64,000 bases of DNA from Macrolepiota albuminosa (Eukaryota > Basidiomycota > Agaricomycetes > Agaricales > Agaricaceae), in assembly GCA_027475525.1 (NCBI GenBank), contig JAMWFC010000009.1:1054001-1118000 (forward strand), read 5' to 3'. Shown one piece after another: positions 54,409 to 64,000 of this stretch. Below the pieces are notes generated by a model. It saw nothing but the letters and a program-made list of their open reading frames with translations, searched no databases and was not told where the DNA came from. The number at the start of each line of letters is the position of its first letter. The first letter of the stretch is position 1. A program made the translations under genes and the position numbers.

Positions 54409-56686
54409 GGGTGGCCTTTGCTGCATCGTACCTCCAGGAGATCGCCTTCGATCACTACACGGCCCTCATCCAGTTTGACCCCAACAACCCGGCACTTGCT
54501 CGCTGGCAGGCCTTCGTCGACGAGTTCTCCGGGAAGTTCGGAATCTACGACACCGTGGCCGAGGCCGAGGACAACCTCTTCAACCTCCGGATGCGCTCCG
54601 AAGAACGTTTCACCACCTTTATCGTATGTTTTGAGAAGGAAGCTTATGAAACAGGTTGGAACTACAGCGCCCTCCAGTATGCCCTCCGCCGCGCCCTGCC
54701 ACAACGCATCAAGGACGTCCTCTGACTCACCCTGAAACAACCCTCCTACGACGGATACAAGGCCCTCGTCATGCAGATTGACCAACGCTACTGGAAAGAC
54801 CGCAGTGAGTATTCGAATTCCCGACCCTCCTGGAACCCTAGAGGAGGACCCTCTTGGCCCTCCGGCAAAAACCCCAACCCCCAAAGTCAAAACCCCGGTC
54901 CCCCCGCGTTCCCGGGTGGTCGACCCCCGGTGAGTCGTGGCCCGCCCAATGCTAACCCCGGCAGCGGCATCCGCCCCCAGGCCCAGCTTAACGCCGCCGT
55001 GGCCGCCCACGACCCGGGCGACGTGCCAAGTCCCGAGGAACCCCCGGAAGACCCCAAAGACTTCGACTTCGACGACGAACGGGACGACGAGGCCCTCCAG
55101 GCCAACCAGCTTCAAAAGAAGGGACGACCCTGGATCGAAGTCCCGACGGATGTGCAGGAACGACGAAGAAGGGAGGGTGTCTGCATACTCTGTGGTGAGA
55201 AAGACCATTTCATCTCCGAGTGCCCCAAACGACAGGTCATGGGACGTGCCACCTGGACCTTCAAAGGGGAGGACGCCACCTATGAGTATTCGGAAAACGA
55301 CCCGGCGATTTAGACCCGGAAGACGCCCTAAATCGCGGAATCGACCCCGACGTCTTCTCCGCCCCGGTCTCACATCTTTGCTCTACGACACTCATACAGG
55401 ACACCCTCACGGCCTACCTACCCTCCCACTCCTCGCACTCTCTCCTCCTCAAAACCCGCCTCACCCCCTCCGGAACCTCCCTCAACACTCTTGTTGACAG
55501 TGGCGCCACCAACAACTTCATCGACGAAGCATGGTCCACCCTCGCCCCGGAACCCGCTCAGCGACTCCTGGTCCCGGTACGGCTCTGCCTCTTCGACGGA
55601 GACGCCTCTACGGCGGGGGACATCACTCATTTTGTGCATATGCCCGTTACCTTCGCCAACGGACAGACTCACACCCTCCAGATGTTGATAACCAAACTCC
55701 ACCCTTCCGCACCCCTGGTCCTAGGGCTTCCGTGGCTCTGAGACACCAATCCCCGCATCGATTGGCGACATCTTACCCTTCGCCTGACTCGGGACCCGAT
55801 GCCCGACGACCAGCAACTCCCTTTTGACATCTTCCCCTCCCCGGACCTTACCCCAAAGGACGGGCCCCCACCACCCCCCGGACTCCAGTCTTGTTCGTCC
55901 CAATCCTTCGTCATCAATGCCAGGTTGGACGGCGCCCCAGGACCAGTATCAGCCCTCATCGACAGCGGAGCCACCAGAGTTTTCATCAGCGACGCTCTCG
56001 ACCTCCCCCACGACTCCCTCGACCAGCCCCTCCGCCTGCAACACCTCAACGGCACCCTCTCCTCCTCCGGCCCCATCCAGAGGTCTCACTCGGGACGCGT
56101 GACTCTGGACAACGACTACAAGTTCACCTCCGACTTCCTGGTCACGCGACTTCACAAATCGACCCCGATGGTGCTGGGACTACCCTGGCTGCGCGACACG
56201 AACCCCGACATCGATTGGAGGACGCTCACCATGACCTTCCCAGGACCCAAAGACCACCCCTCAACCGCCGTGCACCTCCGGGCCCTAGGGAACGACCCGA
56301 CGCCCGACATCCCCGGGACGACTGACGTGCCCCCCATGCCCGTCCGAGACCGCAAGGCCCCCGATCGACCCCCAAACATTCCTCGGAACAAGTACAAAGG
56401 GCCGAACTACCCCTGCTGGTCTCAGACACATGTCACACCCGCTCTGGCTGACGCTTCCGCAACCCCGATCGACCCGAGCGCACTCGACATTAGAATCATT
56501 GGGGCCACCCCCTTCGCCCGCCTCATGAGGGATGGAACTCCCACGTTTCAGCTGCACACCTCGCCTTCTCTCCCGGAAGAACATCTATGAGGGGACACTA
56601 TTCCCCCAGAAAAGAAAACCGAGGAGCAAATCCTCCGAGAAGTAGTTCCCCCGGAGTATCACGAGTTCGCTGACGTATTCTCCGAA

Positions 56687-56840
56687 GGAGACGCCAAGGA
56701 GATCCCCCCTCACCGCCCCTATGATCACACCATCGACCTCGAGGAAGGAGCCACCCCCCCTTTGGAGACGCCAAGGAGATCCCCCCTCACCGCCCCTATG
56801 ATCACACCATCGACCTCGAGGAAGGAGCCACCCCCCCTTT
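56687..56840. repeat. Exact 77-bp tandem duplication in gypsy pol
   Basis: 56687-56763 equals 56764-56840. Frame bookkeeping shows that pol continues in one frame when one copy is ignored. Confidence 0.95.
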
Positions 56841-58125
56841 TGGTAAGGTCTACAACATGTCGGAGGTCGAACTCCGGGCCCTCAAGGACTACCTCGACGA
56901 AATGCTCGGTAAGGGATTCATCCGACCCTCCGCCTCCACCGCCGGAGCCCCAGTTCTATTCGCCAAGAAGAAGGACGGCTCGCTCCGACTCTGTGTCGAC
57001 TACCGGGGACTCAATAAGATCACCAAGAAGAACCGCTACCCGCTCCCGCTCATTGGCGATCTGGTCGATCGACTCCGCAGTGCCAAGGTTTACACGAAGA
57101 TCGACCTCCGCTCCGGTTACAACAACGTCCGCATCGCCCCGGGACACGAGTGGAAAACTGCGTTCCGCACGCGGTATGGTCTGTTTGAGTACCTTGTGAT
57201 GCCTTTCGGAATGACTAACTCCCCCGCCACGTTCCAATACTTTATGAACGACATCTTCCACGACATGAGCGACGTCTTCGTGATCGTCTACCTGGACAAC
57301 ATCCTCATTTATTCCGACTCACCGGAGGATCACCAGAAGCATGTCCGGCAAGTCCTCGAACACCTCCAGGAGCACAACCTCCACGCCAAACCCGAGAAGT
57401 GTTCATTCCATACGGAAGAGGTTGAGTATCTTGGCGTCATCGTATCCCCGAACGGCGTTCGCATGAACCCCCACAAGGTCGAGGCCATCGTCAACTGGCC
57501 GCAGCCCCGGAACGTCAAGGAAGTACAATCTTTTCTGGGTTTCGCTAACTTCTACCGGAGGTTCATAGATAACTACTCCGGTATCACGAAACCCCTCAAC
57601 CGGCTCACGCGCAAGGACGTCGCCTGGAACTGGGACAGTAAGTGCCAGAGTGTCTTTAACCTGCTCAAGGAGGCTTTCACGACCGCCCCCGTACTCTGGC
57701 ACTACGACCCGACCCTCCCGATTATCCTGGAATGTGACGCCTCCGACTACGCCATCGCTGGGATCCTCTCGCAGATGGAACCTGACAGAGGGGAGCCCCG
57801 GCCAGTTGCCTTCTACACCCGGTCCATGATCGACGCCGAGCTCAACTACGACATCTACGACAAGGAGCTCCTCGCCATCGTCGAAGCCTTCAAGCAATGG
57901 CGAGCCTACCTCGAGGGAGCCCGGCACCGGATTCAGGTCTACTCGGATCACAACAACCTGCAGTACTTCACCACGACCAAGCAGCTTAGTCGACAGCAGG
58001 CCCGATGGTCCGAGGTCCTCTCGGAATACGACTTCACAATCCAGTACCGCCCGGGACGACTCGGAGCTAAACCCGATGCCCTCACCCATCGTCCGGACGT
58101 CTATCCCAAGAAGTCGTTTGAGGCA

Positions 58126-58281
58126 GAACGCAATGCGTTCAATCATCACGTGGTGATCCCTCCCGAACATTTGAATGCCGTACTGATCTTAAACAACGAA
58201 GGGAACGCAATGCGTTCAATCATCACGTGGTGATCCCTCCCGAACATTTGAATGCCGTACTGATCTTAAACAACGAAGGGA
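58126..58281. repeat. 77-bp tandem duplication in gypsy pol
   Basis: 58126-58202 equals 58203-58279, extended by two bases by chance. The frame is consistent across it after removal of one unit. Confidence 0.95.
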
Positions 58282-59750
58282 CCCTGAGCCAGATCCGCCG
58301 CGCCCCCCGAGACAAGTACTTCACCGATCACGACCCCCGCAACCCTCCCGATGGAACCGACCGGGACCCCGCCTTCTCCTTGTCCCCCAACGAAAAACTC
58401 CTCCTCCGGGACGGCCACATCTACGTCCCGGATCACGCCTGACTCTGCTACGATGTCCTCCGTCAACACCACGATCACAAGCTCCAGGGACACCCTAGAA
58501 TACGTAAGACTCTCCAGCTGATCTCCCGGACTTACTTTTGGCCAGGGTTGAAGAAGGACGTGACCCGCTACATTCGATCATGTGAACCCTGCCTCCAGGC
58601 CAAGGTCCCCCGACACCGACCCTACAGACTCCTGAAACCCCTTCCAGTTGGACGACGCCCCTGGTCCTCCATATCCCTGGACCACATCGTCGAACTCCCG
58701 GAATCTGAAGGGTTCGATGCCATTCTCGTTGTTGTGTGCAGGCTAACCAAACAGGGCATCTTCCTACCCTGCCACACCACGGACACCGCCCCGGACTTCG
58801 CCCGGCTGTTCCTTGAGCACGTCTTCGTCAAACATGGACTCCCGGACGACATTGTCTCCGACCATGGCCCTCTCTTCGTGTCCAAGTTTTGGACTTCCCT
58901 GTGTAAGGCACTTGAAGTAAAGACTAACCTCTCTACCGCCTACCACCCCGAAACCGACGGCCAAACCGAAAGGGTCAACCAGTCTCTCAAGCAGTACCTC
59001 CGACTGTACGTCAACTACTTGCAGGACGACTGGCGCGCCGAGCTCCCCCTGGCCAAGTTCACCTACAACAACACGCCGCACTCTGCCACCGGGGTATCCC
59101 CTTTCTTTGCCAACAAGGGATACCACCCTTGACTGACACTCTCGCTCCGGGACATCCCGTCGCACGCCGCCCACAAGGTCGCCTGGGATCTCCAATCCCT
59201 TCACGAGTTTTTCCGGGAAGAGATCGACACCGTGAACTGGGCCTACGTGAAACACGCCGACCGGAAATGGGAAGACACCCCCGACTGGACCCCCGGGACA
59301 AAGGTATGGTTAGATCGACGGCACCTCCGCACCCGCTGGCCCTCCCCAAAACTCGATCACAAGCGTCTCAGCCCATTCAAAATATTGAAGAAGGTCTCAT
59401 CCCACGCTTACAAGATCGAGCTTCCCCTGGGACTAAAAGGTCTGCACCCGGTATTCCACGTCCGCCTCCTGGAACGACACCCCCCGGATCCTTTCCCCGA
59501 ACGACGCCCCGAGCCCCCTCCCCCAGTCGAGGTCAAGGACGAATACCACTATGAGGTTGAAAACATCCTCGACTCCCGGGACATTCATGGACGACCCCAC
59601 TTCCTCGTACGGTGGAAGGGATACGGCCCAGAAGACGACACTTGGAAACTACGCCGAAACCTCGAAGGCGCCCTCAACAAACTCCGGGACTTCCAACAAC
59701 GGCACTCGGGAAACGACCCTCCCGGGCGCAGGACTCACAGACGGCAGTAG

Positions 59751-60031
59751 TGGGCGTAACCCCCACCTCTGGGCTCAGTAGGGATTCAACTCCCATGTAT
59801 ACTTTCTACTTTCCCTTTCTAGATCTTACTCTCTTTTAGTATCATTTCATAGTGGTGTCCCGGAACCTGGGCAAGGTGCCTTCTGTTTTTCAGTCTTCTT
59901 TCGCCCCTTACACCACCCTTTATCCCGGGAAACCAAGTATATACATTTTTCTACTTTACATATTCTACAGTAGCAACCAGGATGACGAGACGAACAAGAA
60001 ATGACAAGAAAAACGCAAAAAGACGCCGCCC
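59751..60031. other. Spacer between pol and the antisense gene
   Basis: Convergent 3' ends meet here: pol stops at 59750 on plus and the antisense frame stops at 60032 on minus. The AT-richer tract at 59790-59980 may hold polyadenylation signals for both. Confidence 0.4.
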
Positions 60032-61889
60032 CTAGCCGGAACTCCCCTCGCCAGACCTTCCCCTCGGCCAACCCCGGAAATCCTCCCCCACCCTCTCCGG
60101 ACCGTGTTCCCGCCATACCTCCTCGGCTAGCTGATCCCAGGACAGGAGCTGCTCGCCCTCGTCCAGAACACGCTCGAACCACGACCCCGGAGCCGGGACG
60201 TTCCTCCAGCGGTGAGCACCCACCAACCTCCCCAGCAAATCCAGGCCCCGCTCCACCCCGGGGTTCCCTCCCTCTGACCGCAGCCCCTCTTGGAGAGACG
60301 CGAATGCCGCGGCGGCCCCGTCCAGGAGCAGGCGGTGCTCCCGAGCCTAGCCTGGAAACGTTAGTACGACCCAGCCACGAGAGGGAGGCACTCACTCAGG
60401 GAGGCCATGCGCCCGATGACCACGTCCTGGCACAGGGCCTCAACCAACTCGGGACTCGAGGGACCCTGCGCCGGGATCCCCACCCCCTGCTCCAGCCTGG
60501 CCCTCATAGCGTTCAGCTGGGCCTCGGCTCCTCCCCGGGCTACCCTCGGCTCCTCCAGCTCCCAGAGGGCGGTCTCACAGTCCTCCTCCAGCCCCCTCCA
60601 GATCGCCGCCTCCTCCCTCGCCGCCTCCTCTCGCTCCTCCCGCTCCCGGTCGGCCTGCTCGAGGCGCTCCTGCAGAGCCCCCACTCCGACGTCCAGCAGT
60701 CGTCCCGACAATGGGGAAAATACCGCTGGGGAGAGGCGAGGCGCTCCTGCAGAGCCCCCACTCCGACGTCCAGCAGTCGTCCCGACAATGGGGAAAATAC
60801 CGCTGGGGAGAGGCGCACTGGGGAAGCCGGGGGCGGGGACTGGGGCGCCGGGGACGGGGTCTCCACGGGCAGGCGCGCCCTCTTAGACGGACCCGGTAAG
60901 GGGCTGGGCGACACCCGCCTCTTCCCTTTGTCTAGGTGCCCCCCTCGACCCTCGTGACTCCCAGTCCCGGCCCGGGTCACCCGACGGGTAATGAGGACCA
61001 CGGGCCGGCCCTGGCCCCCCACCCAGACAACCCCCTGACCTCCCGACCCCCCGCTGGACGGCTGCACGGGCGCTGCGGGCACCTCCTCCTCGTCCACCAG
61101 CTCCACCACCCAGTCCCGCTCCTCGACCCCTATCCTCCAGGTGACCCCCTCCAGCGGCCACCCCTGCTCCCACGCGACGCAGCGCGCCCTCCACAACGCC
61201 GAAACGGAGCACCGCTCGTGGTTGAAGCGGCACGCCTCACATACCGACGTGTCTCAGCGGGACGAAGGAACCGGGACCTCAAACTCGCACGGTACCACCC
61301 GGCGGGCACAATGCAGACACTGTGATGCCGGAGTTAGCCAGGAAACCCGAGGTAAGAACCCACTCACCAGCCCATTGCTCACGCACCAGTTGTGCGCGGA
61401 CAACCCCCGGGGCCTCTCCAGCGCCTCTTTGAACACCTCCTGCGACGCGTCCGCCCACGTGACGTGCCGGTCGTCCGGGACCACCGTAACCGCCCCTACC
61501 GCCATCCCAGAGCGGCGGAATCAAGGGGCGGGCAACCTAGGGTGGGGAGGGGGCTGAGAGCGGGGAGGGCGGACGGTCATCCGTGCAAACGTAGGCACGG
61601 GACAACCCTGACGGGACTCCGAGGGGACGCTAGGACCCGCATCGGGGGCAGACTCCGGTTGCCGACTGGGACCCGCCTCCGGGATCGGAATATTGAGTTG
61701 TTCTGGAATAGGAAGGTCAGTTGAGACAGACAGATGACGCGAAAAGCACTCACGTTGCCGGACGAGCTCCGCCACACGCTCCCAGTCGAGGCGAGCTCGG
61801 TACCGCGCGTCCCGGGCTTCCCAGGCCATGAGGGGCGCGACCTCGTTGGTTTGCGGGGGTGTCGGGGAATGGGTTGGCGTACGCGACAT
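60032..61889 (-). CDS. Antisense accessory gene in gypsy element, double CX2CX6C protein
   Basis: Exon 1 is 61889-61754 (MSRTPTHSPTPPQTNE, then 'ARYRARLDWERVAELVRQ'). The 51-nt intron 61753-61703 has GTGAGT/CCAG. Exon 2 (61702-61368) has 'PDDRHVTWADASQEVFKEAL'; the intron 61367-61320 is 48 nt. Exon 3 begins with CLHCARRVVPC, followed about 15 residues later by CEACRFNHERC: two CX2CX6C groups, as in Zn2Cys6 clusters but with a longer linker. It continues through 'WPLEGVTWRIGVEERDWVVE', a basic 'KGKRRVSPSPLPGPSKRARL' and a charged coiled coil 'EQADREREEREEAAREEAAI'. A further intron at about 60391-60348 contains CTAAC, and the last exon ends TAG at 60032. Stops TGA at 61521 and 61254 sit where CGA fits. 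Possibly a DNA-binding regulator; function unknown. Confidence 0.65.
60660..60815. repeat. 77-bp tandem duplication in the antisense gene
   Basis: 60660-60736 equals 60737-60813 (extends two bases). Removing one unit joins 'VGALQERL' directly to 'EQADRERE' in frame. Confidence 0.95.
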
Positions 61890-62008
61890 GTTTGAACTTG
61901 ACGGTAAAATTTTTTTTTTTCGATACGTGGCAAGTCAGGTGCCGGATCCCACGGTTGAACCCCGGTCCGAACCACCGGCTACGCGTGCCTCGGAGGGTCT
62001 CAGCGCTG

Positions 62009-62020
62009 AGGGGGGGGTGA
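62009..62020 (+). other. Polypurine tract of the gypsy element
   Basis: GAGGGGGGGGTGA directly precedes the 3' LTR start at 62021, the expected plus-strand priming site. Confidence 0.7.
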
Positions 62021-62771
62021 TGTCACGACCCCTCCCCTCCAGGCCCACCCTGGGACACCCCCGGAACACCATCCGGGACCCTCCCTCCGACCCCACAGGA
62101 CACGCCCCGCCATCACGACCGCCGACACCGCCATCACGCGCATCAAGGACCGCCATCAGCCGCCACCAGCCCCGATCAACAATCGGATCACGCGACTCGT
62201 TCCGGCCATCGCGCATCATGCATCACGGCTCCATCCGCGCCAATTGATCGCGCACCCCACACACGCGATCCTGGTATGCAGCCCCTGCCGCTACTCAATA
62301 ACCCCCGGAACCCATCCCAGACATCCCGGAACCCCAAGACCCGGCCCCGTAATACTTATAGCATAGTTCCCTGTTGTATTCGCCAGTCTTGATATTACAT
62401 ACACTGTTACTTTGCTTTACTTGGATTGTTGCGTGCCCCCTATTTGATTGGTACGCATTGACTGGCACGCTTGACTGGCACGCTTGGATATTCGCGTGCT
62501 CTAAGACTGGTACGCACTTCGCGACTCTAATTTACTAACTTGGTCTCGTCTTAGAACCTCCGGTTCACGACTCGACCCCCACCCGAACTCCCCAGTTACC
62601 CACCACCCAAAACCCCCGGACTAAGTCCCCTCTCCCGGGATTTCCCTGTCCACGTCTTGAACCCCGGAGTCCTAGCCCCGGAGTTCCAGACACCCGAGTA
62701 TCCGTGGATCAAGTCCGCATTGTAAGGGCGATTGCTTTCCCGGAAAGCCCCCGACTCAGCGGAACCTGACA
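62021..62771 (+). repeat. 3' LTR of the gypsy element
   Basis: 751 bp, TGTCACGACC to ACCTGACA, followed by the target duplication AAAAC. Single copy of the stretch that is duplicated in the 5' LTR. Confidence 0.95.
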
Positions 62772-62857
62772 AAAACAGTGTGATGGCATAGCGGCATAGC
62801 TGATGGTGTGTTGTGACCACTTTATGGGCATGTTGACTCAGGGATGCTAACACTGCT

Positions 62858-63145
62858 AGCTACATCACAAATATTGTCAGACATGCATTCGACATTGGAA
62901 TGATTGCCAAACTCTTCACATGCATCACACTCTAAATAGTTTGAACAATTCCTCATTTGAGGCCCTCCAGAATTCAGTCTCAACTCTTCTTAGTAAGAGT
63001 ACAATTGACTCACCCTGCCAGACAACTGACATTTGCTTGCTGATGGAGAACACACAAAATATTATTAACTCCAAGGCCAGCACTGCCCATGCCACAGCCT
63101 TCAATGCAAAAGGAGGCCAAGTCTCACAGAACAGACCTACCTAGA
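62858..63145 (+). pseudogene. gag: Copia gag relic, right part
   Basis: Continues the gag relic of 50911-51350: 'YITNIVRHAFDIGMIAKL', then after a stop 'SLNNSSFEALQNSVSTLLSK' and 'MENTQNIINSKASTAHATAF'. The latter resembles the helical C-terminal Gag part before the zinc knuckle. Stops show decay. Confidence 0.55.
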
Positions 63146-63227
63146 CATAATCATGGCCCAGGTGCAGTCTGCTGAAAAAACTGCAGTTTGTGTGAATAAC
63201 CACGTTGAGGACACACTAAACCATTTT

Positions 63228-63997
63228 TGTCACGACCCCTCCTCTCTGGGTCCATCCCAGGACACCTCCGGAACCCCATCTGGGACCCTCTCTCCGACCC
63301 CACAAATGCGCCCTGCCATCACAACTACCAACACTGCCATCATATGCATCAAAGGCTGCCATCACCTGGCACCCCTGGCAACCCCACATCATGGACCCCG
63401 GGATCAACTGCCATCAAACCACAATCAATGATTGGATCATGCTACTTGCTTCCAGGCCATCATGCATCATGTATTATGACTTCAATTAATTGCGTGCCCC
63501 ACATGTGCAATTCTGGTATATAGTCCCCCTCCCACCTCAATGCCTCCCAGAACTTATCCCAGACACCCTGGAATCCCAGAGACCTGGACCTGGCCCCATA
63601 ATACTTATAGCATAGTTCTCCATTGTATTCGCTAGTCTTGATATTACATTTGATTGTTTGCATGCCCTTTGATTGACTGGTACGCACTGACTGGCACGCT
63701 TGTCTGGCATGCTCAACTTGTTCATGTGCTCTTAAGACTGGTACACACTTCACGACTTAAGCTTCACTGACTGGGTCTTGTCCTAGAACCCCCGGCTCTC
63801 AACTCAACTTCATCCCCTCAACTCTTTCGACTTCACTTGATTCCCAGACTAAGTCCCTTACCCCAGGAATCCCCCTGTTTGCGTCTTGAACCCCAGAGCT
63901 CAGTCTGGAGTTCCAGGCACCTGAGTATCCGTAGATCAAGTTCACCTCATAAGGGCATTGCTTTCCTAGAAAGCCCCTGATTCAGCGGAACCTGACA
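63228..63997 (+). repeat. Older LTR of the same gypsy family
   Basis: TGTCACGACC to CCTGACA, 770 bp, aligned with the gypsy LTRs along its length but with many C-to-T and G-to-A changes. CpG sites are most affected (for example CACGCGC has become CATATGC). The last three window bases (TAA) match the first bases of the primer site, and no target duplication is seen. This is therefore more likely the 5' LTR of a second element running past the window than a solo LTR. Confidence 0.85.
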
Positions 63998-64000
63998 TAA

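Larger units (their letters stand above)
52451..55316 (+). pseudogene. gag: Gypsy Gag, broken by stops and assembly duplications
   Basis: Starts MATYTHTYYPTGYQ at 52451. The proline-rich N-terminal part leads to 'WDEVLRSLRISPEDFAQRAR' (52935-52990), a long proline/glycine linker, the capsid-like segment 'ASYLQEIAFDHYTALIQFD' (about 54427) and the zinc knuckle CILCGEKDHFISEC (55184-55225, CX2CX4HX4C). In-frame TGA stops are at 52670, 52912, 53815, 54253 and 54723, each in a place where CGA (Arg) fits. Two 77-bp duplications (53383, 54255) shift the frame. One or two true small indels seem present near 52665 and 53190. Gag and Pol frames differ by -1 at the junction. Confidence 0.85.
55307..59750 (+). 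pseudogene. pol: Gypsy Pol: two proteases, RT, RNase H, integrase, chromodomain
   Basis: In order: retropepsin 1 (LVDSGATNNFIDEAW, about 55488), retropepsin 2 (ALIDSGATRVFISDAL, about 55955), and reverse transcriptase with '[20 protein letters not shown]', '[18 protein letters not shown]' and YLDN at 57289-57300. RNase H has '[16 protein letters not shown]' and '[18 protein letters not shown]'. The integrase zinc finger is 'HHDHKLQGHPRIRKTLQLIS' with CEPC, and the core has 'VSDHGPLFVSKFW'. The chromodomain is '[20 protein letters not shown]' plus '[14 protein letters not shown]' near the end. In-frame TGA stops lie near 55740 and at 56588, 58440 and 59130. 77-bp duplications at 56687 and 58126 cause the only frame changes. 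RT has Asn in the second Asp position of the usual YLDD box. Confidence 0.9.
51590..62771 (+). mobile_element. Ty3/gypsy chromovirus with an antisense gene
   Basis: LTRs are 51590-52417 and 62021-62771. The target duplication AAAAC is at 51585-51589 and 62772-62776. The internal order is primer site, Gag with zinc knuckle, two retropepsin domains, reverse transcriptase, RNase H, integrase, chromodomain, then a 2-kb region with an antisense gene, a purine tract and the 3' LTR. The element is GC-rich and decayed by in-frame TGA stops and transition mutations between its LTRs. Six 77-bp duplications add artificial frameshifts. A chromodomain at the integrase end places it among chromoviruses, which target heterochromatin. 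Confidence 0.95.
51351..62852 (+). mobile_element. Solo copia-type LTR inside copia gag, itself split by a gypsy element
   Basis: The pieces 51351-51589 (starting TGTTAGAATCC) and 62777-62852 (ending GGATGCTAACA) form one LTR with the copia hairpin 'cctcagttcaatgttataattgactgagg'. It is flanked by the direct repeat CTGCT (51346-51350 and 62853-62857). Removing it and one repeat joins the gag relic in frame (LPTTA then SYITNIV). The break at 51589/62777 is the gypsy insertion. Confidence 0.85.

Noticed and set aside
57403..58170. 255-codon minus-strand frame opposite pol
   Set aside because: Mirror frame of a highly constrained RT/RNase H coding region; no start, splice or domain evidence, unlike the antisense gene at 60-61.9 kb.
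52670..59132. TGA recoding or readthrough in gypsy pol
   Set aside because: Stops fit CGA-to-TGA deamination, and the LTRs show the same transition bias; no readthrough context seen.

Overview
The window is nuclear DNA of a filamentous basidiomycete, most likely an Agaricomycete. Host genes carry many short introns (about 37-65 nt). Two membrane families that I know only from these fungi are present (DUF6535 fused to ankyrin repeats, and DUF6533). The TRAPP subunit Trs65 is fungal. The transposon load is heavy: Ty1/copia, Ty3/gypsy and solo LTRs.

Layout. 1-5.5 kb: degenerate repeats and a fold-back element. 5.5-17.6 kb: host genes (DUF6535-ankyrin protein, Trs65, AIG1-type GTPase, zinc butanediol-type dehydrogenase, small single-pass membrane protein), with one solo copia LTR between the GTPase and the dehydrogenase. 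18.2-26.4 kb: tandem duplication of a complete KHA1-like K+/H+ antiporter gene; the left copy carries a 4-bp frameshift. 27.4-32.6 kb: young copia element with identical LTRs. 32.8-43.4 kb: host genes (MFS monocarboxylate-type transporter, mitochondrial ATP synthase gamma, NmrA-like protein, DUF6533 protein). 43.7-50.1 kb: AT-rich block of LTR pieces, an inverted pair of an unrecognised spliced gene and repeat-type ORFs. 50.3-64 kb: a nested stack. A decayed copia element was hit by a second copia LTR, which was hit by a GC-rich gypsy chromovirus; another gypsy LTR sits to the right.

The most notable biology is in the gypsy element (51,590-62,771). It carries an intron-containing antisense gene with two CX2CX6C clusters between pol and the 3' LTR. 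Its primer-binding site is complementary to the predicted 5' end of its own transcript, which suggests Tf1-like self-priming. It has two retropepsin domains in tandem, and repeated in-frame TGA stops that look like decayed CGA codons.

A caution for every reader: exactly 77-bp direct duplications occur eleven times in tandem and once dispersed. They break reading frames in both retroelements and make one gypsy LTR exactly 77 bp longer than its partner. I read them as unmerged contig overlaps rather than biology. Splice sites were called by eye from GT/AG signals, frame continuity and paralogue comparison, so exon borders are predictions.
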